The position numbers and the translations under genes were made by a program. 64,000 nucleotides of DNA, taken from assembly GCF_000010725.1 (NCBI RefSeq), contig NC_013856.1:248001-312000 (forward strand), given 5' to 3'. Position 1 is the first letter of the stretch; every line of letters starts with the position of its first letter. The notes under the pieces were generated by a model, which searched no databases, was not told the DNA's origin, and worked only from the letters and a program-made list of their open reading frames with translations. Source of the stretch: Azospirillum sp. B510. Lineage in GTDB: Bacteria; Pseudomonadota; Alphaproteobacteria; Azospirillales; Azospirillaceae. This document shows, piece after piece, positions 8,160 to 16,261 of this stretch.

Positions 8160-9274
8160 CCGGCTTCCCCCGCACTTTCGCCCTGGCCGCCGGGTTGGCC
8201 GCGCTTGCCGGCGCGGTCCCCTTCAACGCGGCCTGGGCGCAAAGCAACATCTACCCGACCTTCGGCGTCCACAACCCGCCGGGCTTCAGCAACTGTCCGT
8301 GGAACGACTGCGTCGTGCCGCGCACGGCCGGCGAGCCGACGGATCCGGCCTTCCCGGCCTTCTGGTCGACCAACTGGACCATGTACCGCGTCCACAAGGG
8401 GTATCCCGAGACGCCGCCCCCCTACGAGGGCAAGCCGCCGGCTCCCTTGAAGGAGGGGGAGGATTACGAGGCGTCGGTCGGCTCCACCTACTACGACAGC
8501 ACCGTCGCCGGCCCGATGGGCGAGGGCGCCATGATGGAGCATTACGAGAAGCGCTGCCTGCCGATCTTCCCGGGCTCCAACCACTACACCTGCTCGTTCG
8601 TGTCGATCGGCGACCGCGCCTTCTTCCTGACCTACGAGGAGGACCGACCGGCCGGCATGCCGCCATGCTGCCTGTTCTCGCCGATCAACCATCCGCCGCG
8701 CCGCGACTTCATCAAGCACCTGCCCTACAGCAAGGGCGACAGCGCGCAACTCGGCTATAGGATCCAGGGCTATTCGATCTGGGTCGGCACCGCCGGCGGC
8801 CCGGCGCAGACCGGCGTCAGCCCGGACCAGACCGCCAACGGCGGCATCCTGTTCGGCTACGCCTTCAACGCCAAGGCCACGCCGGACGCCGAAGGCCTGA
8901 CCGACGAGGCCTACCGCTACCCGCCCAACGTCCCGCCGGGGCCGAAGGCGGTGCCGGTGCCGTCGCCGGGGGCCGACCCGGCGCCCTACCGCAAGCCGCA
9001 GTCCTTCTACTTCTCGGGCGTTCCGAAGTCGGCGCAGGCGCCGCTGCCGGACGCGCCCATCGTCACGCAGATCTTCAACAACTTCGCCCAGGTCCGCCCG
9101 GACCCGGCGAAGACCTGGGATCTGGTGGGGAGGATGTGCACCGGGGTGATCCCTGAATGCCAGCTGTTCGACCGCCCCGGCACGGCGACCGCCACCGCGG
9201 CCCCCGCCACGCTCGGCGCCCCGGCCGCCTCCACCCCGGCCCCGGGGACCTGGGGCGGCATCCCGCCGAAGTGA
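8156..9274 (+). CDS. Secreted cysteine-containing protein of the VioB-like cassette
   Basis: A 372-aa protein with a clear Sec signal peptide (MTGFPRTFALAAGLAALAGA, cleavage near AWA-Q at about residue 28). The mature part contains eight cysteines, including NCPWNDC and PPCCLF, and many Pro/Gly/Tyr residues. It ends in an Ala/Pro/Thr-rich tail with PGTWGGIPPK. The ATG at 8156 overlaps the stop of the ferritin-like gene, so the two are translationally coupled. I do not recognise the family. Coupling of a cytosolic catalytic pair to an exported protein hints that the product or substrate sits outside the cytoplasm. Confidence 0.7.
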   Translation: MTGFPRTFALAAGLAALAGAVPFNAAWAQSNIYPTFGVHNPPGFSNCPWNDCVVPRTAGEPTDPAFPAFWSTNWTMYRVHKGYPETPPPYEGKPPAPLKEGEDYEASVGSTYYDSTVAGPMGEGAMMEHYEKRCLPIFPGSNHYTCSFVSIGDRAFFLTYEEDRPAGMPPCCLFSPINHPPRRDFIKHLPYSKGDSAQLGYRIQGYSIWVGTAGGPAQTGVSPDQTANGGILFGYAFNAKATPDAEGLTDEAYRYPPNVPPGPKAVPVPSPGADPAPYRKPQSFYFSGVPKSAQAPLPDAPIVTQIFNNFAQVRPDPAKTWDLVGRMCTGVIPECQLFDRPGTATATAAPATLGAPAASTPAPGTWGGIPPK

Positions 9275-9299
9275 CGGGATCCGCGTCTCAACGCATGTA

Positions 9300-9378
9300 G
9301 GTTGGGGTGAGCATCGGCAAAGCCCGACATGGCCGCGATGCCAAGGATGTCGGGCTTCACCCGCGGCTCAACCCAACC
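9300..9378. repeat. REP-like nested palindrome
   Basis: Outer arms GGTTGGGGTGAGC (9300-9312) and GCTCAACCCAACC (9366-9378) pair with one mismatch. Inner arms AAGCCCGACAT (9320-9330) and ATGTCGGGCTT (9347-9357) pair perfectly. Such nested palindromes are dispersed repeats in many Proteobacteria. It lies 25 bp after the secreted-protein stop and may also end transcription. Confidence 0.7.
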
Positions 9379-9484
9379 CGCCATTCCGCCCTTGAACCGC
9401 TCCTGTTCCTCCGTCGTCGGACCGGGCCGCTTGCCCCCTCGGGATGCCTATGGTCTGCTCCTCGCTGAACCGGCTGCGTCTCAT
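9368..9484 (-). pseudogene. IS3-family OrfA remnant
   Basis: The minus-strand frame from 9484 starts MRRSRFSEEQTIGI, the conserved beginning of IS3-family OrfA (usually followed by LKEQEAG…). After about 18 residues it diverges and stops at 9368, inside the REP-like palindrome. The helix-turn-helix body is missing, so this is debris. Confidence 0.6.
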
Positions 9485-9655
9485 GCGTCCGTCTCCCCTC
9501 AATGACGGACACCACCCATTCCTGGAGGAATTTTCCGGTCTCAGGCCAGCGCCGGATATGGGGAGCCGTGTTTGACACCGGCAGCGGCGGCACCGCCTAT
9601 CGATATCGCGGCGTTCGTGTGACGCTGCTCGATCCGGTCCGGCACGCGCACATGA

Positions 9656-9922
9656 CCCGTTGCGGCGGACTACCGCAAGGCCTTGAAAAGCCACGGCATC
9701 ACCCCGTCGATCAGCCGCAAGCGGAACTGCTGGGATAACGCGCCGATGGAAAGCTTCTTCGGAAGCCTGAAATCGGAACTCGTCCACCATCAGCGGTACG
9801 CGACCCGTGAGGACGCCAAGCGGGACCTGTTCGCCTACATCGAAGGCTACTACTATCGCCAACGCCTGCACTCGGCGATCGGCTACATCACCCCTGGGCA
9901 GGCCGAGCGACAGCCCGCATAA
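9656..9922 (+). pseudogene. IS3-family OrfB (DDE transposase) C-terminal remnant
   Basis: About 88 codons of the transposase C-terminus remain: DYRKALKSHGITPSISRK, NCWDNAPMESFFGSLKSELVH and YIEGYYYRQRLHSAIGYITP. The Glu of the DDE triad is present (PMESFFGSLKSE), but both catalytic Asp residues are lost because the frame closes at 9653. It lies on the strand opposite to the OrfA remnant, so the two are from different insertions or from a rearranged one. Confidence 0.8.
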
Positions 9923-9960
9923 CCCGGTGTCCACCGCTTCAGGGGAAGCTCACGCCAGTC

Positions 9961-10019
9961 ATCGCCCGCACCAGCGGTCACCATCAATGACCGCTGGCAC
10001 AGGCGATAAGCGCTGGTGC
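9961..10019. repeat. Competing inverted repeats upstream of LysR gene
   Basis: CCAGCGGTCA (9971-9980) pairs perfectly with TGACCGCTGG (9988-9997), flanked by ATCGCC/GGCGAT. GCACCAGCG (9968-9976) can instead pair with CGCTGGTGC (10011-10019). The two hairpins exclude each other. No T-run follows. It could be IS-end debris or a leader structure of the LysR gene 65 bp downstream. Confidence 0.45.
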
Positions 10020-10083
10020 AGGATCGTTGCACGACCGGAATTGCTGTGGCTTTTCTCACCGGTGATCGATGGGGGATGAAGTC

Positions 10084-11052
10084 GTGCCGATCCGCAGACT
10101 GGACTTGAATCTGCTCCGGGTGTTCGAAGCCGTCATGCTGCATCGCAGCGTGACCGGGGCGAGCAGGGAGCTGCGGGTGACCCCTTCGGCGGTCAGCCAC
10201 GCGCTTGCCCGGCTGCGTCAGGCGTTGGACGACGACCTGTTCATCCCCGGCGACTCCGGGATGGAGCCGACCGCCCGCGCCCTTCAATTGTCCCCCGGCA
10301 TCGCCGATGGCCTGGGACGGATCGCCGACGCGATGAGCAGGAAGGCGTTCATCCCGTCGGAGGCGGTGCGGACCTTCCGCATCGCCGCGACCGACTATGC
10401 GGCGGTGGTCGTCCTGCCGCGCATTGTGGCGCGCATCAGCCCTCTCGCGCCGCAAATCGATCTGCGGGTGTTTCCCCTCAACCGCATGGATGTCGTTCGG
10501 CAGCTCGATGACGGCCGGGTTGATTTCGTGATCGGTTGGTTCGCCGATCTGCCGGACCGCATGTGCCACGCCACGCTTCTCCAGGAATCGGAAGCCATGG
10601 TCGTTCGCCGGGGCCATCCATTGACCACCGGGCCGGTAACGCGGGAACGCCTGTTCGACTTTCCGCATGTCGTCGTGGAGTTGACCGGCAGTGAAGACGT
10701 CGCGACCGACGGATTCATCGACGACCGCGGGGTATCCCGCCGGGTCTGGATCGAACGGCTGATTCTCGAAGCGGCCGACGGTGACACGGGATTGACGGGG
10801 CGGGTGGCCATATCGGTCCCGCACTATGCCGCCGTTCCTCCGCTGTTGCAGGTCAGCGACATGGTGGCGACCTTGCCGGGCCGCCTGGCGGCCCGTGCGG
10901 TGGAACAGTCCGGCCTGGTGACGCTCGACCTTCCCTATCAACCGCAGCGGGCGAATGTGGACATGATCTGGCATCGGCGCGCCGAGCGGGACGCCGGCGC
11001 CAGCTGGATGATCCAGCAGATCACCGCCGCGATGGCCGACCCGGCGTCATAG
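10084..11052 (+). CDS. LysR-family transcriptional regulator
   Basis: A 322-aa regulator. The N-terminal helix-turn-helix is LDLNLLRVFEAVMLHRSVTG … TPSAVSHALARLRQ. An effector-binding domain follows, with the ATDYAAVVVLPRIVARI and VDFVIGWFADLP segments typical of the NodD/NahR/LeuO branch. I prefer the GTG at 10084 (MPIRRLDLNLL), preceded by GGGGGA at 10071-10076; an ATG at 10069 in the same frame is possible. It lies 262 bp upstream of the DUF3141 gene in the same orientation, with two palindromes in the gap that are candidate binding sites. Its target and inducer are unknown. Confidence 0.85.
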   Translation: MPIRRLDLNLLRVFEAVMLHRSVTGASRELRVTPSAVSHALARLRQALDDDLFIPGDSGMEPTARALQLSPGIADGLGRIADAMSRKAFIPSEAVRTFRIAATDYAAVVVLPRIVARISPLAPQIDLRVFPLNRMDVVRQLDDGRVDFVIGWFADLPDRMCHATLLQESEAMVVRRGHPLTTGPVTRERLFDFPHVVVELTGSEDVATDGFIDDRGVSRRVWIERLILEAADGDTGLTGRVAISVPHYAAVPPLLQVSDMVATLPGRLAARAVEQSGLVTLDLPYQPQRANVDMIWHRRAERDAGASWMIQQITAAMADPAS

Positions 11053-11124
11053 TCCGGTGAAAGTGGTCCGGTGAAAGTAATCCGGTGAAAGCGACCCGCT
11101 TTCCCGAAAGAACTGCCCGTCACG

Positions 11125-11170
11125 CATGATGAATGTTCTTCATCATGGCAATGAATAATATTCATTTGCC
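11125..11170. promoter_or_regulatory. Two adjacent palindromes before DUF3141 gene
   Basis: CATGATGAA (11125-11133) and TTCATCATG (11139-11147) are perfect 9-bp arms around TGTTC. Immediately after, GGCAATGAAT (11147-11156) and ATTCATTTGCC (11160-11170) form an imperfect second dyad. The region is AT-rich, so these are good operator candidates for the operon at 11315, possibly for the upstream LysR protein. Confidence 0.55.
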
Positions 11171-11314
11171 ACGCACTCACAATTCGCAATAATCGTGCAA
11201 CCGCAATTAGGGATTCTTGCCGTAGGTTCCGGAAGAATTTGTCGACTCTCATTGGATGCCGGCGCGAACCGCCATGAGGCCACGCCGCAGATCCTCTGAA
11301 TATATGGAGATTCC

Positions 11315-13522
11315 ATGATGTGGCCGATGATGGACCTTGCCCGGCAAGCCCAGGATTATTGGATCGATGCGAGCCAACGCTCGATCCTGTTCCTCGACGT
11401 GTTGCGGCGCCGTGGCAACACCCATTTCGAGCATGGCGCCCGCACCGCCCCGAATGTCCTCGGCTTCTCCTTCGAGTTCGTGGCCGATGGGCGGCTGCTG
11501 GAGCGTCCGGTCAATTATGGACTGGTCCGGATCGTCCCGCCCGCCGGCGTCGCCGTCGATGACCGCAAGCGTCCCTTCATCGTGTTCGATCCGCGTGCCG
11601 GCCATGGGCCGGGCATCGGCGGCATGAAGCAGGACAGCGAGATCGGCGTCGCGCTGAAGGCGGGCCACCCCTGCTATTTCGTCGGCTTTCTCCCCGATCC
11701 ACTTCCCGGCCAGACGGTGGAGGATGTCTGTCGCGCCGAGGCCGTCTTCGTGGAGGTGGTGGCCCGCCTGCACCCCGATGCCGACGGAAAGCCTTGCCTC
11801 ATCGGCAACTGCCAGGCCGGCTGGCAGATCGCCATGATGGCGGCGACCCACCCGGACAGGGTCGGGCCGCTCCTGCTGGCGGGCGCACCGCTCAACTACT
11901 GGGCCGGGGTCCATGGCAAGAATCCGCTGCGTTATCTCGGCGGCCTTCTCGGCGGCACCTGGCAGACGGCCTTGGCCGGGGATCTCGGGGCCGGGATCTT
12001 CGATGGCGCCGCCCTGGTCGCGAACTTCGAACGGATGAACCCCGCCAACACCCTGTGGAAGAAGGGTTACAATGTCTATTCGAAGATCGACACCGAGGAG
12101 GAGCGCTTCCTCGATTTCGAGACCTGGTGGGGCAGCCCGGTCCTGCTCAACGCCGTGGAGATGCAGTTCATCGCCGACGAGCTGTTCCTGCGCAACAAGC
12201 TGTCGAGCGGCGAGATCGTCTTTTCCGACGGCATGCGGGTCGATCTGCGCAACATTCGCACGCCGATCGTCGTCTTCTGCTCCTGGGGCGACGACATCAC
12301 GCCGCCGCAGCAGGCGCTGGGCTGGATCCTCGATCTCTACGACACCGACCGCGAGTTGATCGCCGGCGGCCAGACCATCGTCTATGCGCTGCACCAGAGC
12401 ATCGGCCATCTCGGAATCTTCGTCTCGGCCAAGGTGGCGAACAAGGAACATGATGAATTCGCGCGGACCATGGACCTGATCGACGTCCTGCCGCCGGGCC
12501 TCTATGAAGCCGTCTTCACCGAAAAGACCACGGACATGCCCCATCCGGAGCTGGTGTCGGGGGACCATCTCGTCCGTTTCGAACGGCGCCGGCTCGACGA
12601 CATCCGGGCGCTGGGCGGCAACGACGCGGCCGACGACCGGCGCTTCGCCACGCTGGCCCGTCTGTCGGCCCTCAACAAGGGACTCTACCGCGCCACCCTC
12701 GGGCCTGTGGTGAACGCCCTGGCGACGCCGCAGAGCGCCGGGGCGCTGCGCGCCATGGACCCGTACAGGCTGCGGTTCGCCGCCTTCTCCGACCGCAACC
12801 CGCTGATGGCCTTGGTCCCACCGCTGGCCGAGGCGGTGCGCGCCCATCGCCGGCCGGTGCCGGTGGACAATCCGCTGCTCGGCCTTCAGAAGGCGATCTC
12901 CGAGCAGATCGTGCTGGCTCTCGATATGGCGCGGGACGTCCGGGACCGGGCGACCGAGGGCTTCTTCCTGACGGTCTACGGCTCCCCGCAACTTCAAACC
13001 CTGCTGGGCATCGACCCGAACCGGCCGGTGCCGGGACATGGGCGGCCGGGGCGTGACCTTACCCGCGAGGCTGCCATCCTGCGGGCCGTCGCCGACCTCT
13101 CCGCGCGGATGGACCAGGGCGGCCTTGCCGAGGCGGGGCTGCGCGCCCTGCTCTACATCGATCTCGGCCGGACACAGGTCGGTGCCGACGAGCGTGGCTT
13201 CGCGATGCTCCGGCACATCCGACGCCGATTGTTCGCCGACCGGCCCTTCAGCCTCGCCTATTTCAAGGCGATGGTGCGCGAGCAGTATCTTCTGCTGCTG
13301 ATCGACGAAGAGCGTGCGGTGGCGGCGATCGCGACGCTGCTGGAGGATGATCCCTCCGGCCGGGCCGGAATGCTCGATGCCATTCGTCTTGTGGTTGCGG
13401 CCTCCGGGGAACTGTCGCAGGATGCTGGACGGCGCCTGGACCGTGTGGAGTCGCTGTTCGCATCGGTGAGCGGCAAGACCATGCCGGCGGCCCGTGGGAT
13501 GGTGGGAATCGCCGGGTCGTGA
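11315..13522 (+). CDS. DUF3141 protein (PHA-synthase-like alpha/beta hydrolase)
   Basis: A 735-aa cytosolic protein. The N-terminal half has an alpha/beta-hydrolase fold related to PhaC. The nucleophile elbow is LIGNCQAGWQ with Cys166, as in polyhydroxyalkanoate synthases, though the usual G-x-C-x-G becomes G-N-C-Q-A. A later Asp (FCSWGDDITPPQQA) and His (HQSIGHLGIF) can complete the triad. The C-terminal 300 residues form the helical DUF3141-specific part. The ATG at 11315 is preceded by GGAG. Many annotations call such proteins poly(3-hydroxyalkanoate) synthases, but polymerase activity is not established for the family. Export genes follow in the same orientation. Confidence 0.75.
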   Translation: MMWPMMDLARQAQDYWIDASQRSILFLDVLRRRGNTHFEHGARTAPNVLGFSFEFVADGRLLERPVNYGLVRIVPPAGVAVDDRKRPFIVFDPRAGHGPGIGGMKQDSEIGVALKAGHPCYFVGFLPDPLPGQTVEDVCRAEAVFVEVVARLHPDADGKPCLIGNCQAGWQIAMMAATHPDRVGPLLLAGAPLNYWAGVHGKNPLRYLGGLLGGTWQTALAGDLGAGIFDGAALVANFERMNPANTLWKKGYNVYSKIDTEEERFLDFETWWGSPVLLNAVEMQFIADELFLRNKLSSGEIVFSDGMRVDLRNIRTPIVVFCSWGDDITPPQQALGWILDLYDTDRELIAGGQTIVYALHQSIGHLGIFVSAKVANKEHDEFARTMDLIDVLPPGLYEAVFTEKTTDMPHPELVSGDHLVRFERRRLDDIRALGGNDAADDRRFATLARLSALNKGLYRATLGPVVNALATPQSAGALRAMDPYRLRFAAFSDRNPLMALVPPLAEAVRAHRRPVPVDNPLLGLQKAISEQIVLALDMARDVRDRATEGFFLTVYGSPQLQTLLGIDPNRPVPGHGRPGRDLTREAAILRAVADLSARMDQGGLAEAGLRALLYIDLGRTQVGADERGFAMLRHIRRRLFADRPFSLAYFKAMVREQYLLLLIDEERAVAAIATLLEDDPSGRAGMLDAIRLVVAASGELSQDAGRRLDRVESLFASVSGKTMPAARGMVGIAGS

Positions 13523-13553
13523 CGCCGTTGGACAGAATGAACGGGAACACACC

Positions 13554-14012
13554 ATGACTGACATTCAAACCGGCCTGCTGTCGGCCGCCGACGTCCGCAG
13601 CCTTGTCGCCCGGCAGAAATCGGCTCTGCTCGCCGAGGACGCGCGCAAGCGCAAGGTTGCGGAGGAGGAGCTGAAGCATCAGAAGGAGATGTTCCTTCAT
13701 GGCACCGTCACACCCGACTTCATTGCCCATCTCACCTCGCGCATCGGCAACGCCGCGGCGAACGGCGAGATGCAGCTTCTTCTCGGCCGTTTTCCAAGCG
13801 CCTGGTGCACCGACGGCGGACGGGCGATCAATGCGCGGGAGACGGACTGGCCGGCGACGCTCCAGGGCTTCGCGCGGGACTTCTACGATTTCTGGGAGCG
13901 GGAGCTGAAGCCGCGCGGATTTCAGATGGAGGTTGCCATCATCGATTTTCCCGGTGGCATGCCGGGCGATGTCGGTGCAACCCTTTCATGGCAGGAAGGG
14001 AGTGGAGTGTGA
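13554..14012 (+). CDS. Hypothetical protein downstream of DUF3141
   Basis: A 152-aa soluble protein beginning MTDIQTGLLSAADVRSLVAR, 31 bp after the DUF3141 stop. It has a charged helical N-terminus (KSALLAEDARKRKVAEEELKHQKEM) and a mixed C-terminus (ELKPRGFQMEVAIIDFPGG). No catalytic motif or signal peptide was seen, and I do not recognise the family. Tight linkage suggests co-transcription with the DUF3141 gene. Confidence 0.7.
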   Translation: MTDIQTGLLSAADVRSLVARQKSALLAEDARKRKVAEEELKHQKEMFLHGTVTPDFIAHLTSRIGNAAANGEMQLLLGRFPSAWCTDGGRAINARETDWPATLQGFARDFYDFWERELKPRGFQMEVAIIDFPGGMPGDVGATLSWQEGSGV

Positions 14013-14052
14013 TTGAAGCGGGGACGACGCCACGACCGGGACAAGCTTTGGG

Positions 14053-15033
14053 ATGACCGGCATGAGGGCTTTTCGCTGGGTGATCGGGGGCGCCGCCATC
14101 GCGGCGCTCGGCACGACCTTGTGGTTCGCGACGCGACTGCCCCCGCTGACCGTCCAGGGGGAGGTGTCGGCCGACCGCGTCGACATCAGCCCCCGCGTCG
14201 CCGGCCGGGTCGCCAGGCTGGGCGCCGACACCGGCGACCGGGTGGCGCGCGGAACCGTGCTGGTCGAACTGGAAAGCCCGCAGCTGGTGGCGGCCTTGTC
14301 CGCCGCCCAGGCGGCACTCGGCGTGGCCAGGGCCGACCTCGACCGGGTCAACAGCACGCGGGCCGAGACCATCACCGCGAGACGGGCCGATCTGGCCTCG
14401 GCGAATGCCGACGTCACCCTCTATCAGGACAATTACGGCCGGCAGGCCCAGCTCATCCGTTCCGGCAACACCCCGCAGGCCCGGTTGGACGAGGCGGCGC
14501 GCAATCTGGAGGCCGCCGTCCGCAAGCGCGAGTCGGCGGAGGCCGCATTGCATCTCGCCGTCACCGGCGCCAGCCCGGAGGAGCGGGCCCTGGCCGCCGC
14601 CCAGGTCAAGCAGGCGGAAGCCGCGCTGCGCCAGCGCTCCGTCGATGTGGAGGAGCTGGTCGTCCGTGCGCCCATGGATGGTCAGATCACCACCAAGGTG
14701 TCCGAGCTGGGCGAGAATTTCAGCGCCGGCGCGCCGCTCTTCTCCATGGTGGACATCGCGCACCCGTGGTTCACCTTCAATTTGCGCGAGGATCTGCTGA
14801 GCGGCCTGGCCGTCGGCGACGGCTTCCGGATCACCGTTCCCGCCCTCGGGTCGAAGGAGATTCCGGTGCGGGTGACGATGATCAATGTCCAGGGACAATA
14901 CGCCACGTGGCGCGCGACCCGCGCCACCGGCGATTTCGATCTGCGGACCTTCGAGGTCAGAGCCGTGCCGGCCGAGCCGGTGGAGGGCCTGCGGCCGGGA
15001 ATGAGCGCCATCTGGGTCCGGCAGGGGCGTTGA
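14053..15033 (+). CDS. HlyD-family periplasmic adaptor (membrane fusion protein)
   Basis: A 326-aa protein with an N-terminal signal anchor (WVIGGAAIAALGTTLWFA, about residues 9-26). A split biotinyl-lipoyl domain follows (VDISPRVAGRVARLGADTGDRVARGTVLVELES … VRAPMDGQITTKVSELGENFSAG), around a long coiled-coil hairpin of roughly residues 75-205 that is rich in Ala/Arg/Glu. This is the YhiI-type adaptor linking inner-membrane exporters to an outer-membrane channel. A second in-frame ATG at 14062 is an alternative start. The two ABC-2 permease genes follow with 1-bp spacing and an overlap, so the three proteins are expected to form one exporter. Confidence 0.88.
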   Translation: MTGMRAFRWVIGGAAIAALGTTLWFATRLPPLTVQGEVSADRVDISPRVAGRVARLGADTGDRVARGTVLVELESPQLVAALSAAQAALGVARADLDRVNSTRAETITARRADLASANADVTLYQDNYGRQAQLIRSGNTPQARLDEAARNLEAAVRKRESAEAALHLAVTGASPEERALAAAQVKQAEAALRQRSVDVEELVVRAPMDGQITTKVSELGENFSAGAPLFSMVDIAHPWFTFNLREDLLSGLAVGDGFRITVPALGSKEIPVRVTMINVQGQYATWRATRATGDFDLRTFEVRAVPAEPVEGLRPGMSAIWVRQGR

Positions 15034-15034
15034 A

Positions 15035-16261
15035 ATGCGGCCCCGCGACGGGTTGCGTCCCGGCTTCCTGCTGGTCTTCCAGCGTGAACTGATCTGGCTG
15101 CGCCGGCGGCGCCCCGGCCTGCTGGTGCTGATGACCCTTCTGCCGCTTGGCCTGATGGGGCTGCTGATGGCGATCTTCAGCGCCGGTCTCGCCACCCGCC
15201 TGCCGGTCGCCGTGCTCGACCTCGACGGGTCCGACCTGTCGCGCGCCATCGTCCGCACCGTGGACGCCACGCCGGATGTGGCGGTGGCGCATCGCGTCGC
15301 CGATCTCGCCGAAGGGCGCCGGCTGATCCTGTCCGGCACCGTCCACGGATTGTTGATGATTCCGCGTGATCTGGAACGGGATGTGAAAGCCGCCCGGCGG
15401 CCGGAGGTGGTATTCTTCTACAACACCCAGACCCTGACCGCCGGCAACCTCGTCCTGCGCGGGGTCAGCAATGCCGTCCCGATGGTGGCGGCTGGTATCC
15501 GTTTGTCGCTGCGCACGGCTCAAGGCGAGCCGATGGAGGCCGCCCAGGCCTCTCTGGCCCCGATCCCGGTGCAGGTCCACGGCCTGTTCAACCCGACCCT
15601 GAACTACGCCCATTTCCTGCTGGCGGCCCTCCTGCCCAGCCTGCTTCAGATCGTGGTCGTGGTGGCGTCCGCATACTCGGTCGGCCTGGATGTCGAGACG
15701 CGGCACCGGTTGGCGATTCTCCGAAGGCTCGGTGGCGGCCTGTGGCCGGCCATGATCGGTAAGATTCTTCCCTACACGATCCTGTCCCTGATGGTCCTCG
15801 GCATCGCCGACTCCGTTCTGTTCGGCGTGCTGGAACTGCCGTTGCGTGGGCAGCGGGGCATTCTGCTCCTCGCCGGCGTCCTGTTCTTGCTGGCCTGCCA
15901 GTTGCTTGGTGTCCTGTTGGCGCTGTTCCTGCGATCCACGGCGGGCGCGGTCAGCATCGGGACGCTGCTGACCGCGCCCGCCTTCGGCTTCATGGGCATC
16001 GGGTTCCCACGCCTGGGCATGGACCCCTTCGCCCAGGGCTATGGGGCGCTGCTGCCGGGAACCTGGTACCTGACGGCACGGATCGACCAGACCGTCCGCG
16101 GCACGCCATCCGACCTGTCCTGGCCGCCGGTGCTGATCCTCGCAGGCTTCGTGATCGGGCTGGCCGGGCTGGCCGCGTGGCGGTTGGAGGGGCTGCGTGC
16201 CCGCCGCGCACGGGCGGCCATCCGGCGCACCGCGGCGTTTCACGGCGGGTCGGCGCCATGA
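15035..16261 (+). CDS. ABC-2 type permease, first of pair
   Basis: A 408-aa membrane protein of the YhhJ/YbhS-like ABC-2 family. The first membrane segment is near residues 28-50 (LLVLMTLLPLGLMGLLMAIF). A large extracytoplasmic domain (VAVLDLDGSDLSRAIVRTVD…) follows, then five further hydrophobic segments from about residue 190. The start lies 2 bp after the HlyD stop. Members of this family normally pair with an ATPase such as RbbA or YbhF. None is encoded between HlyD and the permeases, so the ATPase must be supplied from elsewhere or was lost. Confidence 0.85.
   Translation: MRPRDGLRPGFLLVFQRELIWLRRRRPGLLVLMTLLPLGLMGLLMAIFSAGLATRLPVAVLDLDGSDLSRAIVRTVDATPDVAVAHRVADLAEGRRLILSGTVHGLLMIPRDLERDVKAARRPEVVFFYNTQTLTAGNLVLRGVSNAVPMVAAGIRLSLRTAQGEPMEAAQASLAPIPVQVHGLFNPTLNYAHFLLAALLPSLLQIVVVVASAYSVGLDVETRHRLAILRRLGGGLWPAMIGKILPYTILSLMVLGIADSVLFGVLELPLRGQRGILLLAGVLFLLACQLLGVLLALFLRSTAGAVSIGTLLTAPAFGFMGIGFPRLGMDPFAQGYGALLPGTWYLTARIDQTVRGTPSDLSWPPVLILAGFVIGLAGLAAWRLEGLRARRARAAIRRTAAFHGGSAP

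Noticed and set aside
11249..13564. Long minus-strand open frame opposite the DUF3141 gene
   Set aside because: Same reason: codon-bias shadow without motifs or ribosome site.
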